Of a DNA stretch of 64,000 nucleotides, positions 16,084 to 24,643 are shown in pieces. The first letter of the stretch is position 1. Every line of letters starts with the position of its first letter. The position numbers were made by a program, and so were the translations under genes. The notes below the pieces were generated by a model. That model was not told the DNA's origin. It searched no databases and worked only from the letters and a program-made list of their open reading frames with translations. Source of the stretch: Acidaminobacter sp964416305 (GTDB taxonomy: Bacteria; Bacillota; Clostridia; Peptostreptococcales; Acidaminobacteraceae); contig CAYQDM010000001.1 in the NCBI GenBank assembly GCA_964416305.1, positions 1 through 64,000 of the forward strand, written 5' to 3'.

Positions 16084-16974
16084 TTATTCTTTGTAGCCAA
16101 AATTCTTCAACATCAAATCATTGTCCCGCCAACCCGGACGTACCTTGACCCAGAGCTCAAGAAACACTTTGGATCCCAAAAGACGCTCAATTTCCTCTCT
16201 GGCGCTTTTTCCCACGCCCTTTAACTTTCGTCCGCCCTTACCGATGATAATCCCTTTATGACTTTCGCGCTCACAGACAATGACCGCTCGAATATCCACC
16301 ATGTCGCTGTTTTCACGATTTTTCATAGCTTCGATCTCTACCGCAACCCCATGGGGCACTTCCTGGTCCAGGTAATGGAGCAGTTTTTCGCGAATAATCT
16401 CTGCGACTATTGCCCGCTCCGGCTGATCCGTAATCATATCGCCCGGATAATACATAGGTCCTTCCGGAAGGTAACCAATCACTTTGTCGATCACCACATT
16501 GACATTGGCACCCTGGAGTGCCGACAGACTGACAATATCCTTTATGAAACTGTACTCGCTGTAAAGTTTTGTAATGATGGCATATTGCTCCGGCATGATC
16601 TTGTCTACTTTGTTGATGGCGAGAATCACAGGGGTCTTGACGTTCTGGAGATGCTCGAGTATAAACTTGTCAGACGGTCCGAGGGACAGGGAGTCATCCA
16701 CCATAAAAATGATGGCATCCACTTCCTTCAAGGTATCCAGCGCAGTTTTGATCATGAAATCACCCAGCTTATTTTTAGCTCTTGACATACCTGGGGTGTC
16801 CACAAAAATGATCTGGCTGTCCTTTGTCGTATAAATTGCCTGAATTCTATTGCGGGTCGTCTGCGGCTTATCTGACATGATTGCGATTTTTTCGCCGGTT
16901 ATCGCGTTAAGAAGTGTTGATTTTCCAACATTGGGTCTGCCTATGATTGAAACAAATCCTGATTTGAATGGCAA
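16084..16974 (-). CDS. era: GTPase Era
   Basis: Era is an essential GTPase that binds the 3' end of 16S rRNA and helps 30S assembly. The 296-aa protein has G1 GRPNVGKSTL, G3 DTPGMS, G4 NKVDK and G5 SALQG in the first 160 residues, and a C-terminal KH domain with GIIIGKGGRKLKGVGK. The start is TTG after AGGAGG. It lies 45 bp downstream of cdd. Confidence 0.97.
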   Translation of the reverse strand: MPFKSGFVSIIGRPNVGKSTLLNAITGEKIAIMSDKPQTTRNRIQAIYTTKDSQIIFVDTPGMSRAKNKLGDFMIKTALDTLKEVDAIIFMVDDSLSLGPSDKFILEHLQNVKTPVILAINKVDKIMPEQYAIITKLYSEYSFIKDIVSLSALQGANVNVVIDKVIGYLPEGPMYYPGDMITDQPERAIVAEIIREKLLHYLDQEVPHGVAVEIEAMKNRENSDMVDIRAVIVCERESHKGIIIGKGGRKLKGVGKSAREEIERLLGSKVFLELWVKVRPGWRDNDLMLKNFGYKE

Positions 16975-17019
16975 CTAATTTCCTCCTGACATAGATGGTA
17001 AAACTTAAGTGAAAGTTCT

Positions 17020-17415
17020 TTATAATAGTAAATCTGTCTTTGTAAAAGAATGTGGAAGCAGCTCAGACAGCCTGTGAATGACAAGGGTTCCCCCCCGGTC
17101 CAGGATGACATCAAGATCGCCGAATTCCATCAGCATTTGGCGGCAAATTCCACAGGGATAGGTTGGCAGCTTCGATTCGCTGACAATCGCAATTGCCTTA
17201 AAGGACCTATGCCCCTCTGAGACCGCTTTAAACAGCGCCGTACGCTCTGCGCAGTTAGTAGCCCCATAGGAGGCACTTTCAATATTGCAGCCCGTGTAGA
17301 CATCACCACTGCTCGCAAGAAGCGCAGCACCAACATTGAACTTCGAATAGGGTGTATAGGCAAAACGCAATGCTTCGTATGCCATCTCAATCAGTTTTTC
17401 ATAAGTGATCTCCAT
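17020..17415 (-). CDS. cdd: Cytidine deaminase
   Basis: This 131-aa tetrameric zinc enzyme converts cytidine and deoxycytidine to uridine forms in pyrimidine salvage. Substrate binding is marked by NVGAALLAS. The zinc site shows TNCAERTALFKAV with the catalytic glutamate, and PCGICRQML with two zinc cysteines. The start is the ATG one base past the stop of the upstream gene, preceded by GAGGGGG; the longer 146-codon frame would add a segment with no homology. The cdd-era order is typical of Firmicutes. Confidence 0.95.
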   Translation of the reverse strand: MEITYEKLIEMAYEALRFAYTPYSKFNVGAALLASSGDVYTGCNIESASYGATNCAERTALFKAVSEGHRSFKAIAIVSESKLPTYPCGICRQMLMEFGDLDVILDRGGTLVIHRLSELLPHSFTKTDLLL

Positions 17416-17416
17416 A

Positions 17417-18541
17417 CTATGCCCCCTCATTCCATACCGGCTCCAGCCACTGGGGAACAACCTGAATCCAAGTCACTCCCGGATTCAGTTGTAATGGCGT
17501 GCCCTCTTCGGTTTTATAGATTGTTTGAGCACGTCGGTCCGCTTTTTCCCACTGGATTGGAATCCGTGCACCCATACTCATATACCAGCCATGGCCTGAA
17601 CCAACGTCATCCATTATCAACCGGCCTTCATTGTCCACCGTCTTCGTTCTGACGGTTTGGATTATGACATTCGTCACCATGAGCGGTGTCTTGTCCAGCT
17701 CATCCACATGAGCCGCGCCATTGACCTGACGGCTGTAGGTTTTTAATTCGTCATCATAGAGATACCCTGAAGCATAACCGCTGCTGCCCTGTCTGTATAC
17801 CAGCCTGACAGAACTTGTCTGATCTTCAGAAGGAGGTGCGGCTGTCTTCGCATACAGCGGGACATCAAACTCCGGTTCTATCCGGTATTTTTTCCTGTCA
17901 GCGTCTTTTCGAATTGCATTCAGAGTTGAATACATATTATGCGGAATTTTTTTGTGGCTTCTTCTCCAGAAAATATTTTTCCCGGCAGATAAGCCGTCAA
18001 TGTCCGCTACTTTGAGTTTGGATAAGTCAGCGAATGCCTGTGGCGATCCTCCTACATGAACATACAGTCCATCATACTCAAGAGCCCTGTTGATGAAATA
18101 TGGCCTTGCACTTCTGATGGGACCGACTTCATAGTCGCCGGTTCCGGTAAAGACCGCCATGTACCGCGTAATATTGCCTTCAGCCAGCATCTCGTAAACG
18201 AAAAGTGCCTCTTTTAAACCCGACTGCGGCCTGGCGCCCGAGTGATTATCCATCATTACAAAGACAGGACGGTCCACAAGCCAGCGAGCTGTCCATAACT
18301 GACTGTCTACCGATGGCAGCTCGACGACAGGTTCCGGCTCGGGCTCGGGAGCCGGAACTTCAACAGGCACCTGAACTTCCGGTTCCGGCTCAGCTATGGA
18401 AGACCCCGTCGTACAGCCCACCAGCGCAGCAATCACCAACAATAAGATGAGTAACGTCACCAGTCTGCGGATCCTCTTTGTTCTCTCCGAAAAAACTTCC
18501 GGATGCACATTGTCTCTCAGTCGCCCTCTGGCCCTCCACAT
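17417..18541 (-). CDS. DUF3048 family lipoprotein (YerB-like)
   Basis: A 374-aa secreted protein. A basic N-terminal stretch is followed by a hydrophobic helix (about 28-42) and the lipobox LVGC, which predicts lipid attachment to the cysteine. A Pro/Glu-rich linker (about 50-75) leads into the two-part DUF3048 domain (RWLVDRPVFVMMDNHSGARPQ; later GPIRSARPYFINRALEYDG; C-terminal GSGHGWYMSMGARIPIQWEK). Function in the family is unknown; a cell-wall or envelope role is assumed because of location. Start ATG follows GAGGTG two bases after ybeY. The longer-than-usual 27-residue cytoplasmic leader before the helix is slightly odd. Confidence 0.9.
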   Translation of the reverse strand: MWRARGRLRDNVHPEVFSERTKRIRRLVTLLILLLVIAALVGCTTGSSIAEPEPEVQVPVEVPAPEPEPEPVVELPSVDSQLWTARWLVDRPVFVMMDNHSGARPQSGLKEALFVYEMLAEGNITRYMAVFTGTGDYEVGPIRSARPYFINRALEYDGLYVHVGGSPQAFADLSKLKVADIDGLSAGKNIFWRRSHKKIPHNMYSTLNAIRKDADRKKYRIEPEFDVPLYAKTAAPPSEDQTSSVRLVYRQGSSGYASGYLYDDELKTYSRQVNGAAHVDELDKTPLMVTNVIIQTVRTKTVDNEGRLIMDDVGSGHGWYMSMGARIPIQWEKADRRAQTIYKTEEGTPLQLNPGVTWIQVVPQWLEPVWNEGA

Positions 18542-18543
18542 GA

Positions 18544-19023
18544 CTACACCTCACGGGTAATGCCTAGTTCTTCGAGGATTGACTCCTCCAATGCACGCAT
18601 CTGCTTTTGATCTTCCTCGGTTTCGTGATCATATCCAAAGAGGTGCAGCATACTGTGGGCTGTCAAAAAACACATTTCACGTTCAAAACTGTGCTTATAG
18701 TCATTTGCTTGTGCCAGTGCTCTCTCGACACTAATGACGATATCCCCCAAATACATGGGATCAGGAAGGTCTTCCATGTCCTTTATGGCATCGTACTGAG
18801 GAAATGAGAGGACATCCGTGACTTTGTCGATCCCTCTGTGCTCGAGGTTGAGCTGATGGATCTCTGCGTCGTCTGCTAATGTCAGATCGACCTCGCACTC
18901 ATAGTCTTCAAGATTTTCATATTCGAGCGCCTTTTCAATGACCTCTGTCAATTTGGCGACCAGTGATTCAGGTACGGATTTACGATCCTGCCGGTCCTGA
19001 AAATTGATATGCACCATCTCCAT
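18544..19023 (-). CDS. ybeY: Endoribonuclease YbeY
   Basis: YbeY is a single-strand endoribonuclease needed for 16S rRNA 3' maturation and ribosome quality control. The 159-aa product has the zinc motif THSMLHLFGYDHE near residue 127, with three metal-binding histidines in HxxxHxxxxxH spacing, and the conserved NLEHRGIDKVTDVLSFPQ segment. The ATG at 19023 is only two bases after a G-run; an in-frame ATG at 19017 has better spacing (eight bases), so the protein may be two residues shorter. It follows phoH by 17 bp, the normal order. Confidence 0.95.
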   Translation of the reverse strand: MEMVHINFQDRQDRKSVPESLVAKLTEVIEKALEYENLEDYECEVDLTLADDAEIHQLNLEHRGIDKVTDVLSFPQYDAIKDMEDLPDPMYLGDIVISVERALAQANDYKHSFEREMCFLTAHSMLHLFGYDHETEEDQKQMRALEESILEELGITREV

Positions 19024-19040
19024 TGCCCCCTAACTGAATT

Positions 19041-20108
19041 TTATCCTCTTCCCTGGCTTCGCCCATCCTGCGTTTCACGATTCTTTTTAAACCTTGCAGT
19101 TTGTTTGGCTTCCTGCTTGGCTTCCTTTTTTGCTTCTTCTTTATACTGAAGCCGTTTTTCATATTTGTCATATTCCTGGATTATGCGCCGAACCAGTGTA
19201 TGTCTGACGACGTCGCGATCCGTAAACTCAACCATGGAAATTTCTTCGACAGACTTAAGAACTTCGGCGGCATGAACCAACCCCGACTTTTTTCCGGATG
19301 GCAAATCGATCTGGGTGATATCCCCATTGACCACCACTTTTGAACCAAATCCAAAGCGCGTCAGAAACATTTTCATTTGTTCAATGGTCGTATTCTGTGC
19401 TTCATCCAGGATGATAAAGCTGTTGTCAAGCGTTCTGCCCCGCATATAGGCCAGCGGCGCGACTTCAATCAAACCGCGTTCCTTGTATTTCAGATAGGTC
19501 TCTGTCCCGAGAATATCATAAAGCGCGTCATACAGCGGCCTCAAATAGGGGTCCACTTTCATTTGCAGATCTCCCGGCAAAAATCCGAGGCTTTCCCCTG
19601 CCTCTACAGCAGGTCGTGTAATGACAATCCTGGAGACTTCGTCATTCTTAAAAGCTTTGACCGCCATAGCTACCGCCAGATAAGTCTTGCCTGTACCGGC
19701 CGGACCAATGCCAAAGGTAACGTCGTGTTTCTGAATAGCTTTGACGTATTTTTGCTGGCCCAGGGTCTTGGGTTTGACGAACTTTCCCTTAGAGGTGACC
19801 ACGAGTATGGCATCCGAAAGTCCGGGCAGTTTGTCGCCCTCACCTTCCCTGAACATGGTCATGAAATAATCCAGTTTCTGTGCATCCAGCACTTCGCCAG
19901 CTTTAATGGCGCCAATCAGAACCTCAATCAGTTTTTCCACGACATGAACCGTTTGATCTTCACCAATGATGATGACTTCGCCATCTCTGGAGGCAAGCTT
20001 GACCTTAAAGGCATTCTCAATGCGCATCAGGTTTTCATCCAGGTTTCCAAATAATTTATAAAGCACTTCCAAATTATCTACACTAATTCTTCGTTCATGT
20101 GTCTCCAA
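19041..20108 (-). CDS. phoH: PhoH family ATPase
   Basis: A 355-aa PhoH-like P-loop ATPase, associated with RNA metabolism and always near ybeY. Walker A is GPAGTGKTYLAV (about 138-150) and Walker B is FIILDEAQN (about 232). An N-terminal KH-like region precedes them. The C-terminus is strongly basic and lysine-rich. The start is TTG in TTGGAGACACATGAACG, preceded by GGGTGG at eight bases; no ATG is available in frame near it. It is the first gene of the phoH-ybeY-DUF3048-cdd-era-mgtE-recO-DUF4342 series on this strand. Confidence 0.93.
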   Translation of the reverse strand: METHERRISVDNLEVLYKLFGNLDENLMRIENAFKVKLASRDGEVIIIGEDQTVHVVEKLIEVLIGAIKAGEVLDAQKLDYFMTMFREGEGDKLPGLSDAILVVTSKGKFVKPKTLGQQKYVKAIQKHDVTFGIGPAGTGKTYLAVAMAVKAFKNDEVSRIVITRPAVEAGESLGFLPGDLQMKVDPYLRPLYDALYDILGTETYLKYKERGLIEVAPLAYMRGRTLDNSFIILDEAQNTTIEQMKMFLTRFGFGSKVVVNGDITQIDLPSGKKSGLVHAAEVLKSVEEISMVEFTDRDVVRHTLVRRIIQEYDKYEKRLQYKEEAKKEAKQEAKQTARFKKNRETQDGRSQGRG

Positions 20109-20240
20109 TCGATCGATCCACCCTTTCTGAAACGTTAGAACATCCTATCTTTGATTTTAACACAATCCATTGGTTTAGGCGCTAAAAGGATGCAAAAATC
20201 CGTCTAAAAGTAATGCAGACAGCAATAGCATTGCAACATT

Positions 20241-20267
20241 AAAAAAAAGGCCGCTGAATCAGCGGCC
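20241..20267 (-). terminator. Intrinsic terminator of rpsU-yqeY
   Basis: On the minus strand AGGCCGCTGA/TCAGCGGCCT forms a tight hairpin followed by eight T, four bases past the yqeY stop. Confidence 0.93.
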
Positions 20268-20270
20268 TCG

Positions 20271-20720
20271 TTAATACTGATTTAATTGTTCCTTGACGAG
20301 TGTGGCAACCAGTTTCCCGTCTGCCAGACCTTTCGTCTTGGGTGTCATGATGGCCATGACTTTTCCCATGTCTTTAGGAGAAGATGCGCCTGTTTCAGCG
20401 ATCGCCTCCAAAACCATGGCTTTGATTTGCTCCTCTGTAAGCTGTTCCGGAAGGTAGGCTTCTAAGATATGGATTTCTGCCAGAGCCTCATCCACCAAAT
20501 CCTGACGGCCGCCTTTAGCGAATTCTTCGATGGCCGCTCGTTTCTGTTTGATTTGCTTGGCGACGATTTCCACAATATCCTGATCAAGAAGTTCTACGCG
20601 TTGATCGACTTCAACCTGTTTGACTGCTGCGCGAAGCATGGTGACGGTCGTTTTCTTGAGAACGTCCTTTTCCTGCATGGCAGTCTTGAGGTCTTGCATC
20701 AACAAATCTTTCAAGCTCAT
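20271..20720 (-). CDS. yqeY: GatB/YqeY domain protein
   Basis: A 149-aa all-helical protein like the tail domain of GatB, the amidotransferase subunit that binds tRNA. Free-standing YqeY proteins have no settled function; a tRNA-related role is presumed. Visible family marks are KTTVTMLRAAVKQVEVDQR near the start, ILEAYLPEQLTEEQI, and GASSPKDMGKVMAIMTPKTKG at the end. It follows rpsU by 31 bp, a pairing conserved in Firmicutes, and shares its promoter and terminator. Confidence 0.93.
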   Translation of the reverse strand: MSLKDLLMQDLKTAMQEKDVLKKTTVTMLRAAVKQVEVDQRVELLDQDIVEIVAKQIKQKRAAIEEFAKGGRQDLVDEALAEIHILEAYLPEQLTEEQIKAMVLEAIAETGASSPKDMGKVMAIMTPKTKGLADGKLVATLVKEQLNQY

Positions 20721-20751
20721 TCAACTCACCCCTGACTTCCAAGGAGAGCGA

Positions 20752-20937
20752 CTAGAAAGATTTGCTCTTGCTCTTTCTTCTCGCAGCCTCGGACTTCTTC
20801 TTGCGTTGTACGCTTGGCTTTTCGTAATGTTTTCTCTTTTTGACTTCCGCAAGGACGCCAGCTTTTGACGTCTCTTTCTTAAAACGTCTAAGTGCACTAT
20901 CTATTGTTTCGGTAGCTCCAACTTTAATTCCTGCCAC
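20752..20937 (-). CDS. rpsU: 30S ribosomal protein S21
   Basis: S21 is a small basic protein of the 30S platform near the anti-Shine-Dalgarno. The start is taken as GTG (protein begins with AGIKVGATETIDSALRRF), because GGGGGGAGG lies seven bases upstream and the family begins at this point; the ATG-like longer form would add eight unrelated residues. That gives 61 aa. The tail is very rich in Lys, Arg and Ser. It is transcribed from a strong promoter and has a leader of about 80 nt with a small perfect hairpin. Confidence 0.95.
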   Translation of the reverse strand: MAGIKVGATETIDSALRRFKKETSKAGVLAEVKKRKHYEKPSVQRKKKSEAARRKSKSKSF

Positions 20938-20975
20938 AGCTATTCCCTCCCCCCGTGTCAAACTTGCATTCTGGT

Positions 20976-20990
20976 GACAGCACCGCTGTC
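20976..20990 (-). promoter_or_regulatory. Hairpin in the rpsU leader
   Basis: GACAGC-GGT-GCTGTC forms a perfect six-base stem with a three-base loop in the 5' leader of rpsU, about 30 nt before the ribosome-binding site. Role unknown; autoregulation by S21 is possible but unsupported. Confidence 0.4.
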
Positions 20991-21022
20991 GTTACAGAGG
21001 AATAATAACAGAATACTAGGAC

Positions 21023-21051
21023 ATTATACATTAGGAGCATTCAAAAAGCAA
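21023..21051 (-). promoter_or_regulatory. SigA promoter of rpsU-yqeY
   Basis: On the minus strand TTGCTT (21046-21051), a 17-bp spacer and TATAAT (21023-21028). The -35 region reads TTGCTTTTT, identical in rnpB and rpsT. Confidence 0.9.
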
Positions 21052-21077
21052 CTGTATTTCGCATTGTACCTTTTTTA

Positions 21078-21422
21078 TCAACCCGGAGGCCAGTCCAGGT
21101 AGCGACCGCCTAAAAGATGGAAATGAAGGTGGGCCACAGTCTGTCCGCCATCTTGTCCGCAATTGTTGACGATCCTGTATCCATTTTCAGAAAGCCCCAA
21201 CTCCGAAGCGACCTGGACAGCCACTTTAAAGACATGGGCAATCAATCCGGACTCTGCGTCACTGAGCTCATTCGTTGAAGCCAAATGTTTTTTTGGCACG
21301 ATCAAAACGTGCACCGGCGCAACAGGCGATATATCGTGAAACACAATGACCTGGTCGTCTTCATACGCCTTTTGGGATGGGATTTCACCACCTGCGATTT
21401 TACAAAACAAACAATCCTGCAT
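21078..21422 (-). CDS. HIT family nucleotide-binding protein
   Basis: A 114-aa histidine-triad protein of the Hint branch (purine nucleoside phosphoramidase or a related hydrolase). The N-terminal zinc-type CLFCKIAGGEIPS is followed by the core VHVLIVPKKH and the triad HLHFHLLGG near the C-terminus. The start is the ATG of MQDCLFC, which overlaps the mtaB stop by a few bases; the earlier in-frame start lacks support. Physiological substrate unknown. Coupling to mtaB is common in clostridia. Confidence 0.93.
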   Translation of the reverse strand: MQDCLFCKIAGGEIPSQKAYEDDQVIVFHDISPVAPVHVLIVPKKHLASTNELSDAESGLIAHVFKVAVQVASELGLSENGYRIVNNCGQDGGQTVAHLHFHLLGGRYLDWPPG

Positions 21423-21423
21423 A

Positions 21424-22758
21424 CTATACCTCCTCATCTATCAAAGAACCAATAAACCCGTGCTCCGTCAGCGCTGAAAGTTTAACCTTGGCGATCTTTC
21501 CAATCCAGCCAGGGCCAGCTTCAACCTTGACCCTGAGATAATCCGGACTCAGGCCTTCGATTTCTTTTATACCCAGTTCAGGAACCCCTTCAAACAACAC
21601 TTCTTTGACACTGCCCAGCCATTGTCTGTTATAGTCGGACTCCAGCTGGTCCTGAAGCGCGATCAGACGTTCGCTGCGTTCATGACGGACAGCGTGATCC
21701 ACTTGATCCTTCATGGTCGCTGCGGGCGTCCCCGTTTTGGCAGAATACTGAAAGACGTGAATCTTAGCAAAACCGACCTGCGACGCGAGCGTCACAGTGT
21801 CCTGAAACATCTCTTCGGTTTCCCCCGGGAAACCAACTATGATGTCTGTGGTTAGCGACGGCCTGTCAAACTTGATTTTCAATCGCTCTACGACTTCCAT
21901 AAATTCTGAGGCGGTATATTTTCGGTTCATGCGTTTTAAGACAGGATCCGATCCACTTTGCAAGGACAAGTGGAAATGAGGGCATATTGATTTCAACCGG
22001 CTTAGACGTTCAACGAATTCTGCTGTCATCAGCATAGGTTCTATGGAACCCAGTCTGAGGCGCTTGACGCCTTCTATTGCATCCACGCGCTCGATGACAT
22101 CAATCAGACTCAGCGCTTCTGCCTCCGCCTGAGATTTCTCAACTTCCCTGCCATAGGACGCGATATGAATTCCCGTCAGGACAAACTCGCTGAAGCCATG
22201 TCCGACAAGTCTTGTGACCTCAGATTCAATATGATCGATATGGCGGCTGCGTATCCTGCCTCGGGCATAGGGAATAATGCAATAACTGCAGTACTGGTTG
22301 CAGCCTTCCTGAATCTTGATAAACGCCCTTGTCCGGTCACCATGCTCGTCTATTTGAAGTTCTTCAAATTCAGCAACTTCCATGATGTCGCCAACAGCGC
22401 TGACTTTGTCCCATGGTCCAAGATCCTCAATGAAATCCACAATCTTCATCCGCTCATTGGTGCCGAGCACCAGGTTAACCCCTTCAATCCGCATGACTTC
22501 ATCCGCTGCCACCTGCGCATAGCAGCCAACCACAGCAATGACCGCCATGGGATTCTGCCTTCTTGCCCTCCTGGCTATGGACCTGGATTTCCGGTCGCCC
22601 AGATTGGTGACGGTACAGGTATTGATGACATAAACATCCGCGGGGTCATCCTCATGGACAATGTCGTAGCCTCGATCTCTGAACAGCTTCGCCATTGCGT
22701 CCGATTCGTATTGATTGACTTTGCATCCCAGTGTTGAAAATGCTACTGTTCTTGACAC
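21424..22758 (-). CDS. mtaB: tRNA threonylcarbamoyladenosine C2-methylthiotransferase MtaB
   Basis: This radical-SAM enzyme converts t6A37 to ms2t6A37 in ANN-decoding tRNAs. The 444-aa product has the N-terminal UPF0004 domain with three cysteines (LGCKVNQYESDAM, INTCTVTN, VGCYAQ), the radical-SAM cluster motif CNQYCSYCIIPYARG, and a C-terminal TRAM domain. The lack of MiaB-type features and presence of the LGCKVNQYE opening identify MtaB. The start is GTG. It lies three bases downstream of rsmE. Confidence 0.95.
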   Translation of the reverse strand: MSRTVAFSTLGCKVNQYESDAMAKLFRDRGYDIVHEDDPADVYVINTCTVTNLGDRKSRSIARRARRQNPMAVIAVVGCYAQVAADEVMRIEGVNLVLGTNERMKIVDFIEDLGPWDKVSAVGDIMEVAEFEELQIDEHGDRTRAFIKIQEGCNQYCSYCIIPYARGRIRSRHIDHIESEVTRLVGHGFSEFVLTGIHIASYGREVEKSQAEAEALSLIDVIERVDAIEGVKRLRLGSIEPMLMTAEFVERLSRLKSICPHFHLSLQSGSDPVLKRMNRKYTASEFMEVVERLKIKFDRPSLTTDIIVGFPGETEEMFQDTVTLASQVGFAKIHVFQYSAKTGTPAATMKDQVDHAVRHERSERLIALQDQLESDYNRQWLGSVKEVLFEGVPELGIKEIEGLSPDYLRVKVEAGPGWIGKIAKVKLSALTEHGFIGSLIDEEV

Positions 22759-22761
22759 GTG

Positions 22762-23544
22762 TTAACTTCCTCCCATATCCCCCAGCACGTACTGAATGAT
22801 GCTCAGCAGTGCCAGGCCTGCAGTCTCTGTCCTCAGAATTCTGGGACCGAGGCCGATAGTTATAAACCCCATCTCACTAAGTTGATGTACTTCTTTTTCA
22901 GTCAGACCGCCTTCAGGCCCAATCATGATCGCCACTCGACGCGGCAGATCATCACTTCGCCGCGCATCTTCCAAATGTTCCATCAGCGGTTTCAGCGCCG
23001 CCCCCTCATATGCCAGGAGTTTGAGTCCATTTTGTGATACAAGTTCATGGATCCCTTTAAGCTTTACGGGCTCTGAAACCTCAGGCTCCACAGCGCGCTT
23101 TGACTGCTTTGCCGCCTCATGAGCAATCCGATTCCAGCGCTCCGTTTTCTTGGCTGCATCTTTTGCATCCCTGATCCTGGCGACGGAACGTTCACATTCC
23201 ACAGGTACAATTTTGACCGCCCCAAGCTCTACAACTTTCTGAATAATGAACTCCAGTTTGTCGTGTTTTGGAAGCCCTTGAAAAAGTGTAACCTCGACAG
23301 GGGATTCCCTGCGGATTTCTATCTTCTCCAGACACAAAACTTCCATCACACTATCTGCAGACTGATTCAAAGGCGCCGTCTTTATTTCAGCTTTAAATTC
23401 ACTGCCGTCCGAATCCGTCAGCTCAATGTGGTCGCCCTCACTCAACCGAAGGACCCGCAGCGCGTGGTGCACTTCCTCCCTGGACTCAACACGAACCGTA
23501 CATGGGCATTCTTTAATGACCTGGTCGACAAATATTCTATGCAT
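22762..23544 (-). CDS. rsmE: 16S rRNA (uracil(1498)-N3)-methyltransferase RsmE
   Basis: RsmE methylates U1498 of 16S rRNA. The protein is a SPOUT-fold enzyme of 260 aa with an N-terminal PUA-like domain and the C-terminal knot signature MIGPEGGLTEKEV followed by LGPRILRTETAGLALLS. The start is MHRIFVD, where the family begins; this ATG overlaps the last eight bases of prmA. A longer reading frame extends upstream inside prmA but has no homology. The pair prmA-rsmE downstream of dnaJ is the standard Firmicutes order. Confidence 0.95.
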   Translation of the reverse strand: MHRIFVDQVIKECPCTVRVESREEVHHALRVLRLSEGDHIELTDSDGSEFKAEIKTAPLNQSADSVMEVLCLEKIEIRRESPVEVTLFQGLPKHDKLEFIIQKVVELGAVKIVPVECERSVARIRDAKDAAKKTERWNRIAHEAAKQSKRAVEPEVSEPVKLKGIHELVSQNGLKLLAYEGAALKPLMEHLEDARRSDDLPRRVAIMIGPEGGLTEKEVHQLSEMGFITIGLGPRILRTETAGLALLSIIQYVLGDMGGS

Positions 23545-24484
23545 GTTCGCCGGCGCGCACCAGAAGCGCTCGCCATTCTCCTCTCTCACGAACTTCCAGG
23601 ACCTCGTATCCATTTTTAGACATGGCATCAAGAACAAGCGGCAGCTTTTTGTCCAAAATTCCAGAACTGATCCAAACTGCCCCCGGATTCAAATAGGATT
23701 TCATGCTGACCGCAAGGGATGCGACAACATCCGCTATGATATTGGTCACAACGAGATCCGCTGGCGAATCTACGACCTGCATCAGATCACCTTCACAGAC
23801 CTGTACCACATCAGAAACTTGATTGGCCTCGACATTTTCTCTCGTGACCTCCACTGCTGCGGAATCAATATCCGCCGCCACGACTTCCCCGGCGCCTAGT
23901 TTCGCAGCCACAATGGCCAGAATACCGCTGCCGCAGCCAATGTCGTAGACTTTGGTGCCCTGAACAAGATTTTCTTCGAGAAATTCCGCACACATAGTTG
24001 TGGTCTCATGTGTCCCGGACCCGAAAGCGCCGCCCGGATCAAGCTCTATTACCAAGTCGAGAGGCTCAGCGTCGAGGATTTCCTCCCAGGACGGCTTGAT
24101 TATCAAGTGTCTGCCAATGCGCACGGGATGGTAATATTTTTTCCATTCGTTGGCCCAGTCAGACTCTCTGACTTCTTTAATCTCAACTTCTCCAAGACCA
24201 GGATCTAGTCCAAAGGTCGAAAGGTCAGCAACTTGCCCACGTATCACCGGAATGAGTGCTTCCGGCGCCTCCGTTTCCATGTAGGCTTTGACAAGTGCAC
24301 CATCAAACTCGAATTTTATTTCACTTCGGTCAAAATAATCCCAGTCCCCTTCGTAACCATCATTGAAAATAGGGTCATTGGGATCCTCGACGACAATACC
24401 CTGAGCGCCCAGCTCATATAATAAATTTGTGACTGCGTCAACAGCCATTGAGGTTGTTTTGACTTTAACTTCAAACCAGTTCAT
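23537..24484 (-). CDS. prmA: Ribosomal protein L11 methyltransferase PrmA
   Basis: PrmA trimethylates lysines and the N-terminus of ribosomal protein L11. The 315-aa protein has an N-terminal substrate-binding domain (MNWFEVKVKTTSMAVDAVTN) and a C-terminal Rossmann domain with LDPGGAFGSGTHETT, motif I VYDIGCGSGILAIVAAKLGA and VTNIIADVV. The start ATG follows GGAGGAG. Confidence 0.95.
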   Translation of the reverse strand: MNWFEVKVKTTSMAVDAVTNLLYELGAQGIVVEDPNDPIFNDGYEGDWDYFDRSEIKFEFDGALVKAYMETEAPEALIPVIRGQVADLSTFGLDPGLGEVEIKEVRESDWANEWKKYYHPVRIGRHLIIKPSWEEILDAEPLDLVIELDPGGAFGSGTHETTTMCAEFLEENLVQGTKVYDIGCGSGILAIVAAKLGAGEVVAADIDSAAVEVTRENVEANQVSDVVQVCEGDLMQVVDSPADLVVTNIIADVVASLAVSMKSYLNPGAVWISSGILDKKLPLVLDAMSKNGYEVLEVRERGEWRALLVRAGEHA

Positions 24485-24561
24485 GGTTTCTCCTCCAATA
24501 CGGTCTAATACAAATTATCGTGAATCCTGCTGAAATTATATCACATCTTCCTTATGAATTT

Positions 24562-24632
24562 ACAGCAAAGCAGACCTGAAGCGGTATTCGTTTCATGAGA
24601 ACGAATGCCGCTTCAGGTCTGCGCACAGCAAA
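24562..24632. repeat. 53-bp near-perfect palindrome flanked by 8-bp direct repeats
   Basis: Arms 24570-24592 and 24600-24622 match at 22 of 23 positions around a seven-base centre. The palindrome is flanked by ACAGCAAA at 24562-24569 and again at 24625-24632. It lies between dnaJ (ends 24644) and prmA. It could act as a strong terminator or processing stem for the dnaK operon mRNA, though on the minus strand only TTTGCTGT follows. The repeat arrangement also looks like a miniature inserted element. Confidence 0.7.
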
Positions 24633-24643
24633 ATCACCATGGT

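Noticed and set aside
18544..19023. Ser in place of Gly in the YbeY metal motif (HSMLHLFGYDH)
   Set aside because: All three metal histidines remain, and as far as I recall this Ser is common in clostridial YbeY, so it is not evidence of lost activity.
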